Of a DNA stretch of 19,503 nucleotides, positions 8,116 to 16,890 are shown piece by piece. The notes beneath the pieces are model-generated. The model did no database searches. It was given only the letters and a program-made list of their open reading frames with translations, and was not told the origin of the DNA. Source of the DNA: UBA6164 sp964527325. Its GTDB lineage: Bacteria; Patescibacteriota; Gracilibacteria; BD1-5; UBA6164. Positions within the stretch are counted from its first letter, which is position 1. Each line of letters starts with the position of its first letter. The stretch is from positions 1 through 19,503 of the forward strand of contig CAZGNU010000032.1 in NCBI GenBank assembly GCA_964527325.1, in the 5' to 3' direction. The position numbers and the translations under genes were made by a program.

Positions 8116-9333
8116 ATGAAAATAGAATTATTAAAATATCAGAATCTTTTATTAGAATGATTAGTTGAAACAAAGAGGCATTTATATGATAGTTTGCCAG
8201 TTAATAGTAGATTAGTTGGTATAGTATGACTGAGATGAGTGTGAAAGACAACTATGTTGTTACAAAAATTAAAAGAAGATAAAGAAAAATCTATATATTT
8301 TTCTTTGGATAATCCTAGAATTTCATCTAAATGATTATTTAACATTGTTGAAGAATTGTATTTTAATTATTGAATTAGAAGTTTTTATATTGATGAGATA
8401 CATAAATATTCAAACTGGAATCAAGAATTAAAAAATATTTATGATAGTTTCCCAAAAGCAAAGGTATTATTTTCATGAAGTTCAAGTGTAGATATTATTA
8501 AATGAACTTATGATTTATCAAGAAGAGCATTAGTTTTTAAATTAAACCCTTTATCTTTTAGAGAATATTTAAATATTAATTATAATAAAAATTATAAAAC
8601 AATAACCTTAGATGATATTTTTTCTGCTTCAAACAATGTAGAAAAATTGTTATTAAAATTATCAGATATTCCAATAATAGATGATTTTAATAAATATCTA
8701 TCATTTTGAGAATTTCCTTTCTTTTGAGAATGAAGTGATAGTGAATATATTTTGAGATTAGAAAATATAATAAATAAGATTATTTATGAAGATATTGTTA
8801 GTTTTTATAAATTAAAAACAGAAAATATAATTCACTTAAAACAAATATTATATTTTATAATAAATAGTGAACCATGATTGTTTAGTGTAAATTCAGTATC
8901 AAAATTTTTGAAAATAAGTAATGATTCAGCTACAAATTACGTAAATATTTTAAATGAAATATGACTGATTATTTCAGTATCTTCTTATTGAAATATTAGT
9001 CAAACAATTAGGAAGGCAAAAAAAGTATATCTATCAATTTGTAATATAAATTCACTACCTTCTTATAAATTGTTAGAAAATCATAATATATGAAGGATTA
9101 GGGAATGATTTATGGTGTCTAATTTTACTAATATTTGAAAAAATATTAATTATTCTAATAAATGAGATTTTGTTTTTGAAACATGCAACCAAAAAATAAT
9201 AATTGAAGTTTGATGAAAAAATAAAACAAGAAAACAAATAAAAAACATAGAAAATTCTTTTGTAGTATCTGATAATATAAATATAATTAAAAACAATAAA
9301 ATCCCAATTTTTCTGTTTGGATTTTTATATTAG
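8116..9333 (+). CDS. AAA-type ATPase with DUF4143-like C-terminus
   Basis: 405 aa. The Walker A is GLRGVGKT (38-45), in which three of the glycines are TGA codons. The Walker B is FYIDEIHKY (90-98). A sensor-like strand follows in VLFSGSSSVDI, then RRALVFKLNPLSFREYL, the typical order of the AAA_14/DUF4143 family. The C-terminal half contains a winged-helix-like segment (SVSKFLKISNDSATNYVNILNEIGLI) and a nuclease-like beta core with FVFETCNQKIIIEVGGKNK (E..x(n)..EVGGK), as in DUF4143 proteins. The family is widespread in AT-rich and anaerobic microbes, often in several copies, with unknown role (sometimes suggested as mobile or defence-linked). It has its own promoter and no obvious partner gene. 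Confidence 0.85.
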
Positions 9334-9353
9334 TTATTTTTAACTTTAAATCT

Positions 9354-9422
9354 ATGTTCAATAAAAATAAAAAATCCTTCACCCTAGTAGAACTAATAGT
9401 AGTAATCACAGTTATTATATAA
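9354..9422 (+). pseudogene. Orphan prepilin leader fragment (22 codons)
   Basis: ATG to TAA encodes MFNKNKKSFTLVELIVVITV plus two residues. This is a type IV prepilin leader that stops inside the hydrophobic helix. It closely matches the start of the pilin-like gene at 1712 (MFKNKKAFTLVELIVVIT). The two share the 17-nt run TAATAGTAGTAATCACA, while other codons differ. The rest of the pilin is missing. Only 30 nt separate it from the terminator at 9453. It is most likely the decayed remnant of a pilin gene. A silent recombination donor or a translated micro-peptide is less likely. Confidence 0.7.
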
Positions 9423-9452
9423 TAGTACAAAATAAGCCAATCATATTAATAC

Positions 9453-9489
9453 AAAAAAAGTTTTTAACTAAAATTAAAAACTTTTTTTT
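9453..9489 (+). terminator. Strong terminator upstream of nrdA
   Basis: A 15-bp stem, AAAAAAAGTTTTTAA (9453-9467) pairing with 9474-9488, with a 6-nt loop and a T run. It ends the ATPase/pilin-remnant transcript. Its T run overlaps the predicted -35 of nrdA. Confidence 0.85.
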
Positions 9490-9515
9490 GGATTTTTAAA
9501 ATAAATTTCTATTAT
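9488..9515 (+). promoter_or_regulatory. Predicted promoter for nrdA
   Basis: -35 TTGGAT (9488-9493), 16-bp spacer, -10 TATTAT (9510-9515). It gives a leader of about 27 nt. Confidence 0.45.
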
Positions 9516-9529
9516 GAGAATAATTCTTA
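9515..9529. promoter_or_regulatory. Possible operator at the nrdA transcription start
   Basis: TGAGAATAATTCTTA is a 7-1-7 inverted repeat with one mismatch that sits right after the -10 box. Its form recalls Fur/PerR-type boxes (TGATAATnATTATCA; 12 of 15 positions agree). It does not match the NrdR box. Short AT-rich palindromes are common here, so confidence is low. Confidence 0.3.
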
Positions 9530-9548
9530 TTTTAAATAAAAAAATATT

Positions 9549-12161
9549 ATGAAATTAACGGTTATTAAAACAAGAGGGGGAGATGTGGTTAAGTTTGATA
9601 GGACTAGGATAGAGATAGTTATTGAAAAAGCAGGGGAAGCTGCTGGAATACTAGACCATTCTTATGTTGAAAATATTACTGATAATGTGATTAAGGAACT
9701 TATTAATTATTTAATTCAGCTTGAAGAAGAGGGTTTTGTTACTGTAGAAATGATTCAAGATCAAGTAGAGAAAGAATTAATGGAAGCAGGGCATTTTGAT
9801 ATTGCAAAAAAATTTATTTTATATAGAAATGAAAGATTAAAACAAAGACAAAAACAAAAAGATATAATAGAAAAAAAGCTTGAACAACACACTTTGAAAA
9901 TTACAAAAACTTCAGGGAAGAAGGAGATTTTTGATATGGAAAAAGTAAGAAAAACTTATAAACTTGTGTCTTATTGATTGGCTAGAAAATGTAGATTTGA
10001 AAAAATAGAAGATAGTTTTAAAAAGTATTTAATTGAGTGAATGAAAACTTGTGATATTACTAAAATGCTTATTAAATCAGCAATTGATTTAATATCTGTT
10101 GAAAATATTTCTTGGCAGTTTATTGCGTGAAGACTTACTTTGATAGATTTGTATAAAGAATCGTCACTTAACAGGTGAATGGATATTAAAAAAATATATG
10201 AACCAAGAGCTTATAAAAGATTATTTGATGAATATATAGATTCTGGATTATATTCAAAAGATTTTTATAATTATTATTCTGATGAAGATATAATAGAAGC
10301 TTGAAAATATTTGAAAAAAGAAAATGATTTCGATTACAATCATACTACTATTATGATGTACAAAAAAAGATATCTTTTAAATCCAAATAAAGTTGTAAAA
10401 GAATTACCTCAAGAAATGTACATGAGTATAGCACTATTTTTAGCTATGCCTGAACCAAAAGAGGAAAGACTAGAAATTGCTAAAAAGATTTATGATTATT
10501 GTTCTACTGGTAAAATATCTCTTCCAACACCTACACTTTTAAACGCTAGAACAAACTTTCATCAATTATCAAGTTGTTTCAAATTTAATGTTGATGATGA
10601 TTTAAGAGCTATTTATCATTCGATTGAAAACATGGCACAGGTTTCAAAGTATGGTTGATGAATATGAATATACCTTTGAAATATTAGATCAAAATGATGA
10701 TATATTAGATGAGTTAAGTGAGCAGCTGGATGAGTTAATCCATGGATAAAAGTGATTAACGATACTGCTACTGCAGTAAATCAATTATGAGCAAGAGCAT
10801 GAGCAATATCAGTTACCTTAGATTGTTTCCATAGAGATATATTTAACTTTTTAGATTTACAAACTGAAACATGAGATATTAGATCTAAATCATTTGATGT
10901 ATTCCCAGCTGTAACATTCCCAGATTTATTTATGGAAAGAGTTTCTGAAGGGAAACATTGGACACTTTTTGATCCAAAAGAAATATATGATAAAACATGA
11001 AAAAAACTTCAAGATCATTTTTGAGAAGAGTTTGAAAAATTTTATGAAGAATGTGAAAAAAATCCAGATTTAGAATTAAAAGAAACAATAGAGGCTAGAA
11101 ATTTATTTAAAACATATCTAAAAGTTACAGTAGAAACATGAATGCCTTATGCATTTTTTAGGGATACAGTAAACGCTATCAATCCAAACAAACATGCAGG
11201 GAATGTTTATTCTACTCAACTATGTGTAGAAATATGTCAAAACACAAGCCCTTCTAAATTTATAGAAGAAGAAATAGAAGATGGTAAAATAGTTATTAAA
11301 TATGAGCCAGGTGATAATGTAGTTTGTAATCTTGCATCTATAAATATTGCAAAAGTAAATACTGATGAAGAAATTAAAAAAGTTATTCCTGTTGCTATGA
11401 GGGTACTTGATAACGTTATTGATTTAAATTTTTATCCTATAAAAGAAGCTGAAAATACAGCTAAAAAATATAGGTCAGTATGATTGTGATTTTTATGATT
11501 AGCAGAATACTTAGCAGTAAATAAATTAGCTTATGATTCTTTAGAGGCAAGGAACGTAGTAGATAAGTTATTTGAAAAATATACATATAGAACACTAAAA
11601 GCTTCAAATAAATTAGCTAAACAAAGATGAACATATGAAGTATATGAATGATCAGAGTGGTCAAAGTGAATTATTATTTGAAAAGATAAACAGTGGTTCA
11701 AAAACAATTCAGATATGAGTGAAAAATGGATAAAATTAATAGATAATGTTAAAAGACACGGTGTTAGATTTGCTTATCATTTAGCTCCCGCACCAAATAC
11801 TTCAACAGCACTTGTTATTTGAACAACAGCTTCAATACTTCCGATATACAAAAAATATTTTGTAGAAACAAATTCTATAGCTCCATCTGTTAATGTTGCA
11901 CCAAATTTAAATCAGGAAAATTTTTGGTATTACAAAGAGTATATAAGTATGAACATGAACGATGTTATTGACATGGTTTCAGTAGTTTACAAATGGATAG
12001 ACCAATCTATCTCATTTGAATGGATGATTAATCCCGCAATTATCTCACCAAAGGAATTGTATGAATACTATATGAAAGCGCATGCGCAGAAAATAAAAAC
12101 TGTTTATTATGTTAGATCAATGAGTTTGGAGGTTAAAAATTGTGATAGTTGTAGTGGGTAG
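9549..12161 (+). CDS. nrdA: Class I ribonucleotide reductase, alpha (catalytic) subunit
   Basis: 870 aa. It reduces ribonucleotides with a radical supplied by NrdB. Residues 1-95 form an ATP-cone (KTRGGDVVKFDRTRIEIVIEKAGEA). A second, more diverged cone spans about 115-205 (KITKTSGKKEIFDMEKVRKTY). The barrel carries LSSCFKF (C343, E. coli C225), GGGIGIYLGNIRSKG (369-383), LCVEI (C559 and E561, E. coli C439/E441) and VVCNLASIN (C593, E. coli C462). The C-terminus has the radical-transfer pair YY (853-854) and a redox CDSC (865-868). The residue equivalent to E. coli N437 is Gln (TQLCVEI). Many glycines, including most of the GGGxG loop, are TGA. The gene is a single unit with its own promoter and terminator. 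Its beta partner nrdB lies 4.7 kb away in another operon. Confidence 0.97.
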
Positions 12162-12164
12162 TTA

Positions 12165-12200
12165 AAAAAGAGAAATAAAATATATTTTATTTCTCTTTTT
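12165..12200. terminator. Bidirectional terminator between nrdA and the antitoxin gene
   Basis: A perfect 36-bp palindrome (18-bp arms, starting AAAAAGAGAAATAAAATA) directly after the nrdA stop. A run of T lies on both sides, so it serves both convergent genes. Confidence 0.9.
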
Positions 12201-12208
12201 GTATAATA

Positions 12209-12484
12209 TTAACTTACCATTTTATGTATTTCTGAAGCTATATATGTTTGGTATGGTAATCATTTTCTTAAAGCTATAGCTTTAATTTTCATAATATCAT
12301 CTTCAATTAATCTAATATTTAATGCTTTTTTTCTAGTTTTTCTTAAAATTGTATTTTCTGCTATAATTTTTCATTCTTTTTTAAATTTATTTAATTTTTT
12401 AGTTCAAACTGACTCTAAGTTTCAACTTTCTATATTATTAATAAAATCTAAATCTTCATCTAATGTAATATTTTCATTTTTCAT
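12209..12484 (-). CDS. RHH/CopG-like antitoxin of a type II toxin-antitoxin pair
   Basis: 91 aa. The C-terminal 35 residues (ALNIRLIEDDIMKIKAIALR, then KGLPYQTYIASEIHKMVS) are typical of CopG/BrnA-like ribbon-helix-helix antitoxins: a beta strand that binds DNA, then two helices joined by GLPYQT. The N-terminal half (NITLDEDLDFINNIESGN) should bind and neutralise the toxin. It lies 53 nt downstream of the toxin gene on the same strand, the toxin-first order seen in BrnTA-type modules, so the pair probably represses its own promoter. Four TGA glycines are used. Confidence 0.8.
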
Positions 12485-12537
12485 GTGTGTTTCATTTATA
12501 GTGTATTGTATTTACATTGTATACTATTTTTGTGTTT

Positions 12538-12819
12538 TTACAAATTATTTTTATATACTTTATTATATTTTCTACTAGGGAAAATAGTTTTCAAAAAATA
12601 TTCATCTTTATTAATAATAAAGGGAATTAGATAAATATAATTATTAATTTTCAATACATAGCAAAATTGATTATCAAAATTTGAGCTAGGATTTTTTATT
12701 ACATCTAATATTTCATCATTTTTAATAGCAAAAACAACTTCTTCAAAACTAACTCATCTAGTTTTTATTAAATGAACATTTTTTTCTTTATCCCAATTGT
12801 ATATTATATTTTCGAGCAT
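12538..12819 (-). CDS. BrnT-like toxin (predicted ribonuclease)
   Basis: 93 aa. IIYNWDKEKNVHLIKTRGVS followed by FEEVVFAI resembles the BrnT start (W-D-x-x-K-x-x-x-N-x-x-K-x-x-V-S-F-E-E). The C-terminal FLKTIFPSRKYNKVY corresponds to the strand-plus-SRK motif of that RelE-like fold. Members cleave mRNA and stop growth until the antitoxin is replaced. The ATG at 12819 gives the family's usual N-terminus. The promoter is at 12849-12876. One TGA codon (TRGVSF) means it would be truncated in a host with the standard code. The exact family assignment is from motifs only. Confidence 0.75.
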
Positions 12820-12848
12820 GAATAATATTTATAATTTAATATAATGTT

Positions 12849-12876
12849 ATAATATTAATAATAAAATTAAAAGCAA
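12849..12876 (-). promoter_or_regulatory. Promoter of the toxin-antitoxin pair
   Basis: Minus-strand -35 TTGCTT (12871-12876), 16-bp spacer, -10 TATTAT (12849-12854). The leader would be about 23 nt. The surrounding TTATAATATTAATAATAA is rich in short palindromes that an RHH antitoxin could bind. Confidence 0.5.
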
Positions 12877-13153
12877 GCTTATATACTAAATATATATATT
12901 ATTTCCACAAACAAACAAAATAAAGTTTTTAACAATTCTAGTATATTTTTTAACATAACTGTTCTAAAAATTGTAGCAAAAATGGAAAAAATGAGTAGAT
13001 TTATTTGTACTGATTTGTTTATAGAAAAAAATATTTATTAACAAAAATAAGTGTTTTTTTGTTAAAGAGGATTGGTATGCATATTAATGATATTTAAAAA
13101 AATTGTACTGGAATAAAATATAAGAAAGTCAATTAAAAAAGTCTAAAAAAAAT
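12877..13153. other. Intergenic AT-rich stretch with one hairpin
   Basis: No credible gene was seen. The only clear structure is an A/T hairpin at 13038-13065 (TTAACAAAAA, loop TAAGTG, then a T-rich arm ending TTGTTAA). It could be a weak terminator or RNA 3' end. A 19-codon ATG ORF near 12982 has no support. The 12-mer TACTGGAATAAA occurs here (near 13100) and also just after the -10 box of the ATPase promoter. Confidence 0.4.
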
Positions 13154-13182
13154 TTGCAAAATAACTATATGTTGTGTATTAT
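13154..13182 (+). promoter_or_regulatory. Promoter of the nrdD operon
   Basis: -35 TTGCAA (13154-13159), 17-bp spacer, -10 TATTAT (13177-13182). The leader is about 50 nt. NrdR-box-like sites overlap the spacer and lie just downstream, as expected for a repressed nrd promoter. Confidence 0.7.
13162..13177. promoter_or_regulatory. NrdR box 1
   Basis: TAACTATATGTTGTGT matches the NrdR consensus acaCwATATATwGtgt at 13 of 16 positions. Its core CTATATGTTG differs from CWATATATWG at one base. It lies between -35 and -10, so bound repressor would block RNA polymerase. The likely regulator, nrdR, is encoded in the same operon. Confidence 0.75.
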
Positions 13183-13194
13183 GATTATAACCAC

Positions 13195-13210
13195 ATACAA
13201 TATGTAGTTT
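13195..13210. promoter_or_regulatory. NrdR box 2
   Basis: ATACAATATGTAGTTT has the core CAATATGTAG, again one base from CWATATATWG and with the same G as box 1. The core starts 33 bp after that of box 1, about three helical turns. This matches the usual paired arrangement of NrdR sites. Confidence 0.7.
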
Positions 13211-13239
13211 TTATTTAAAAGAGTAACTATTAGAGAAAA

Positions 13240-15444
13240 ATGCCTATTTACAAAGTAAAAAAGAGAAATTGAGCAATTGTAACTTTCGATAAAATAAAAA
13301 TTGAAGAAGCAATAATCGCGTCAATAAAAGCTTCAGGTGGAGCAGAATTTGATGCAGCTAAATCTGTAACAAATATAGCTATAGCTTTAGTAGAAGCTAA
13401 AGTATGAAAAGAGATACCAGATATTGAACAAATACAAGATGCTGTTGAAGAAGCATTAATAAAAGAGGGGCATGATACAGTTGCTAAAAACTTTATCGTA
13501 TATAGAGAAAAAAGAAAAGAGGCAAGACAAGATTCTAATGTTGTAATAGAAGTATGACAAAGTATGGAAGAGTATTTATCTAGATCAGATTGGAGAGTGA
13601 ATGCTAATGCAAACTCTTGATATTCTCTAGGATGAATGATTCTAAACATTTCAGGTAAAGTTACTGCTAACTATTGGTTAAGTCATATTTATACGGCTGA
13701 AATTTGAAACTTACATAGAAATGGTGATTACCATATTCATGATCTTGATATGTTTTGTGGATATTGTGCTGGTTGGAGCTTAAGAGCTTTACTTGAAGAA
13801 TGATTTAATTGTGGAGATAATAGAATAGACTCTTCTCCAGCAAAAAATCTTCAAGCAGCTGTTAATCAAATGATTAATTTCCTTTGAACATTGCAAAACG
13901 AATGGGCATGAGCACAAGCATTTTCATCTTTTGATACGTATTTAGCTCCATATGTACATAAATATAAAGAAGAAATAAAAGCTGATTTGAAAAAAACAAA
14001 TGCATCTTTTAAAACTAAAGAAGCAAAGAAAAAATATATTCATGATAAAACATACAAATATGTTTATCAACAAATGCAAAATTTTATATTTGGTTTAAAT
14101 GTTCCATCTAGATGGGGTACACAAACTCCATTTACCAATATTACTTTAGATTGGACTTGTCCAGAAGATTTAAAAGATAAAGCATTATTATTAGGTTGAA
14201 TTGATGAATGAGATTATAAGAAAAAATATTCAGAGTTAGAGGATGAAATGAGAATTATTAATAGAGCATTAATAGATGTTTATGTTAAATGAGACAATAA
14301 TGGTAGAGTATTTACTTTCCCAATACCAACATATAATATTACTCCAGATTTCCCATGGGATGACCCAGATATAGATGCACTATTTGAAATGACTGCTAAA
14401 TATTGATTACCATATTTCCAAAACTTTGTAGGTTCTCAATATAAGAGAGTGCAGAAAGAAGATTGAACAGTAGAAAAAGTAGAAAATCCAGATGCATATA
14501 AACCAGGTGCAGTTAGGTCTATGTGTTGTAGATTACAGCTTGATTTAACACAATTAGAAAAAAGATGAGGTTGATTATTTGGTTCTGCTGAGATGACATG
14601 AAGTATCTGAGTAGTTACTGTAAATATGGCTCGTATAGGTTATAACTTTGCATGAAATAAAGAAGGATTTAAAAATCAAGTTTTGTATTTGATGCAACAA
14701 GCAAAAACTTCTTTAGAACTTAAAAGAAAAGTTATTACTAAATGGTTAGAATCATGATTATATCCTTATACATATAGATATTTAAGAAGTTTTAGAAATC
14801 ATTTTTCAACTGTTTGATTAAATGGTATGAATGAAGCAATCCTAAACTTTACTAAATGAAAAGAAAATATTTCAACAGCTTGGTGAAAAGAATTTGCAAC
14901 AGAAATTCTCGATATGATGAGAGATGAATTAAAGCAATTCCAAGAAGAAACATGAAATATGTATAATCTTGAAGCTACTCCAGCTGAAGGTACTACATAT
15001 AGATTTGCAAAAGAAGATAGAAAACAAATGCCAAATATTATCCAATCAGGTACTGCAGAAGCTCCGTATTACACGAATTCTTCTCAATTACCAGTTTGAT
15101 ACACAAACGATGCATTTGAAGCATTAGAAGAACAAAATGAACTGCAATGTAAATATACATGATGAACAGTACTTCATTTATATATGTGAGAAAGATTAAC
15201 AGATAGTGATGCATGTAAAAACTTTGTGAGAAATGTATTAAGTAATTATCAATTACCATACATTACAATATCACCAACATTCTCAATATGTCCAAAACAT
15301 GGATATGTAAACTGAGAACATGATTTCTGTCCAAGATGTGATATAGAAAAAGGGTATTCAGGATGAAAATTTGATATAGAAACAAGAAAAAAATATACAG
15401 ATGATGATAAAAAAATGGAGAAAGTAAAAGGAAAAGAAGTGTAA
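13240..15444 (+). CDS. nrdD: Anaerobic ribonucleoside-triphosphate reductase, catalytic chain lacking the glycyl-radical domain
   Basis: 734 aa. Class III reductase makes dNTPs without oxygen. Residues 1-95 are an ATP-cone (YKVKKRNGAIVTFDKIKIEE, HDTVAKNFIVYRE). The barrel has NGDYHIHDLDMFCGYCAGWS (C173/C176), LNVPSRWGTQTPFTNITLDW (285-304), RSMCCRLQLDLT (C429/C430) and TVGLNGMNEAI. Near the end is a zinc-site-like SICPKHGYVNGEHDFCPRCD (C684, C697, C700, with H687). Normal NrdD continues past this site to the radical motif R-V-x-G-Y. Here the chain runs 34 more residues (ending KVKGKEV) and stops at TAA with no such motif. The missing domain is encoded by the next ORF, 31 nt on. The gene lies behind a NrdR-controlled promoter. 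Confidence 0.95.
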
Positions 15445-15475
15445 AAATTATTTTTAAAATTAACCAAATAACATT

Positions 15476-15667
15476 ATGTCAGCAATATTTTTAAATTCAG
15501 AGGGTCAAGAAGTGGAAAGAACTAGATGTCAAATATATACTAGAGTAATGGGATATCACAGACCAGTAACTAGTTTTAATATTTGAAAAAAATCAGAATT
15601 TTATTCTAGAAATTATTTTGAAGAAGGGTGTTCTAATGCTAGTTTTGCAAATGAATATGCTTGTTAA
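15476..15667 (+). CDS. Stand-alone NrdD-type glycyl-radical domain protein
   Basis: 63 aa. The sequence QIYTRVMGYHRPVTSFNIGK followed by KSEFYSRNYFEEG is the NrdD glycyl-radical module (R-V-x-G-Y-x-R-P-V-x-x-[WF]-N-x-G-K-x-x-E-[FY]-x-x-R-x-x-[FY]). The radical glycine would be G26, coded by GGA. A Cys-containing tail (GCSNASFANEYAC) follows. It resembles NrdD, not the PFL spare part GrcA/YfiD. It has its own ATG. An in-frame TAA at 15461-15463 lies just before it, and it is in the +1 frame relative to nrdD, so one frameshift cannot fuse the two. It sits 31 nt after nrdD and 11 nt before the activase gene. The simplest reading is a second chain that docks onto NrdD and carries the radical. Confidence 0.85.
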
Positions 15668-15678
15668 TAAATTAGTTT

Positions 15679-16407
15679 ATGTGCAGTAAAACAAGTGCCA
15701 ATGGAGTACAAATATCATGAATAAATAAATTTAGTTTAATTGACTATCCATGAGAAATTTCTTGTATAATTTTCACACCTGGATGTAATTTCAGGTGTGG
15801 TTTTTGTCATAATAGTCAGTTTGTTTTACAAAGTAAGTTAAGAGAAGTATATAAAACACTTATTCCAGAAAGAGCTGTATTAAATTTCTTAGAGCAAAGA
15901 AAATGAAATCTGACAGGAGTTTCTATTTGTTGATGAGAACCTACACTACAAAAAAAATTAATAGATTTTTGTAAAAAAATAAAAAAACTTTGATATAAAA
16001 TTAAACTAGATACAAACTGAAGAAGCCCTAAAGTTATTAAAAAACTTATTAAAAAAGGTTTAGTTGATTATATAGCTATGGACATAAAACATGAAGTATG
16101 AAAATTTAGTATTTCAGCTTGAATACATATAGATGAAGAACCATATTTAGAATCTATCAAATTAATTATGGATTCAGATATAGATTATGAATTTAGAACT
16201 ACGGTTATAAAATGAGTGCATGACGAAAATACTATTGAAAATATTGCTAAATATATTGAATGATCAAAGAATTATTTTTTACAAAATTATAAGTCAGGAA
16301 ATACTTTAGATGAAAATTTTAGGTGAAATAGTTTTTATCCAGAGGAATTAAAAATATTACAAAACATAGCAGAAAAATATGTGAAAAATGTTAAAATAAG
16401 AGACTAA
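15679..16407 (+). CDS. nrdG: Anaerobic ribonucleotide reductase activase (radical SAM)
   Basis: 242 aa. NrdG uses S-adenosylmethionine and a [4Fe-4S] cluster to make the glycyl radical on NrdD. The cluster motif is CNFRCGFC (C36, C40, C43). The SAM-binding GGE is at 85-87 (ICGGEPTL), both glycines being TGA. INKFSLIDYPGEISCIIFTP is the usual start of the long NrdG / pyruvate-formate-lyase-activase-like form. The length is that of the longer PFL-activase-like NrdG2 type, not the roughly 155-aa E. coli type. It starts 11 nt after the glycyl-radical ORF, which must be its substrate if the split is real. ATG at 15679 is the only good start after the preceding stop. Confidence 0.93.
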
Positions 16408-16427
16408 TATATATTAATTTTAAAATT

Positions 16428-16880
16428 ATGCATTGTATAAGTTGTCATAGTGAAAATACAAAAGTTATAGATTCTAGAACATCAGATGATTGAGAGTCTA
16501 TTAGAAGAAGAAGAGAGTGTGAAGAGTGTCAGACTAGATTTACTACGTTTGAAAAAGTAGAGATAATAAATTTAATCATAGAAAAATCTGGAGATAGAAA
16601 ACAAAGATATATTAGAAATAAATTACAATGAAGTATTATAAAAGCAACTAATAAAAGAAATTTAAGTGTAGAAACTATCAGTGACTTAGTAAAAGGTTTA
16701 GAGTTTAAATGGTGAAATAAATCAGTGATAACTTCAAGAGATATGTGAAGAGATGTATTAGATGCTTTATTACATTTAGATGAAGTAGCTTATATAAGAT
16801 ATGCATCAGTTCACCTAAATTTTGAAACAGCTAAAAATTTCATCGAATTCATAAATAAAAGAATAATTTGTAAAGATTAA
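16428..16880 (+). CDS. nrdR: Transcriptional repressor NrdR
   Basis: 150 aa, the normal family length. An N-terminal zinc ribbon MHCISC (C3, C6) with CEEC (C31, C34) and the intervening VIDSR and SIRRRREC is the NrdR DNA-binding domain. An ATP-cone follows (about 47-137: VEIINLIIEKSGDRKQRYIR..). It senses ATP/dATP through the cone and represses nrd genes. Its target is very probably the pair of NrdR boxes in front of this operon, which would give autoregulation. It lies 20 nt after nrdG and 10 nt before nrdB. Confidence 0.97.
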
Positions 16881-16890
16881 AAATAAAAAA

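Noticed and set aside
9423..9548. NrdR box upstream of nrdA
   Set aside because: The best match (CTATTATGAG, 9509-9518) agrees with the core at only about 6 of 10 positions and overlaps the -10 box.
9549..12161. Separate short ORFs inside nrdA, nrdD and nrdB when TGA is a stop, which could suggest pseudogenes
   Set aside because: The pieces are collinear in one frame, joined only by TGA at conserved glycines. They are intact genes under code 25, not broken ones.
12982..13041. 19-codon ORF starting ATGGAAAAAATGAG
   Set aside because: It is very short, with no promoter, no recognisable motif and low-complexity AT-rich surroundings.
15430..15480. nrdD and the 63-aa ORF as one gene broken by a single frameshift
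   Set aside because: They are in different frames. NrdD ends at TAA 15442 and the small ORF's frame has TAA at 15461 before its ATG. One indel would not join them. A more complex assembly error cannot be fully excluded.
15476..15667. GrcA/YfiD-type spare radical domain for pyruvate formate-lyase
   Set aside because: Residues after the radical Gly (RPVTSFNIGKKSEF) follow the NrdD pattern and not the PFL/GrcA pattern, and the genes around it are nrd genes.
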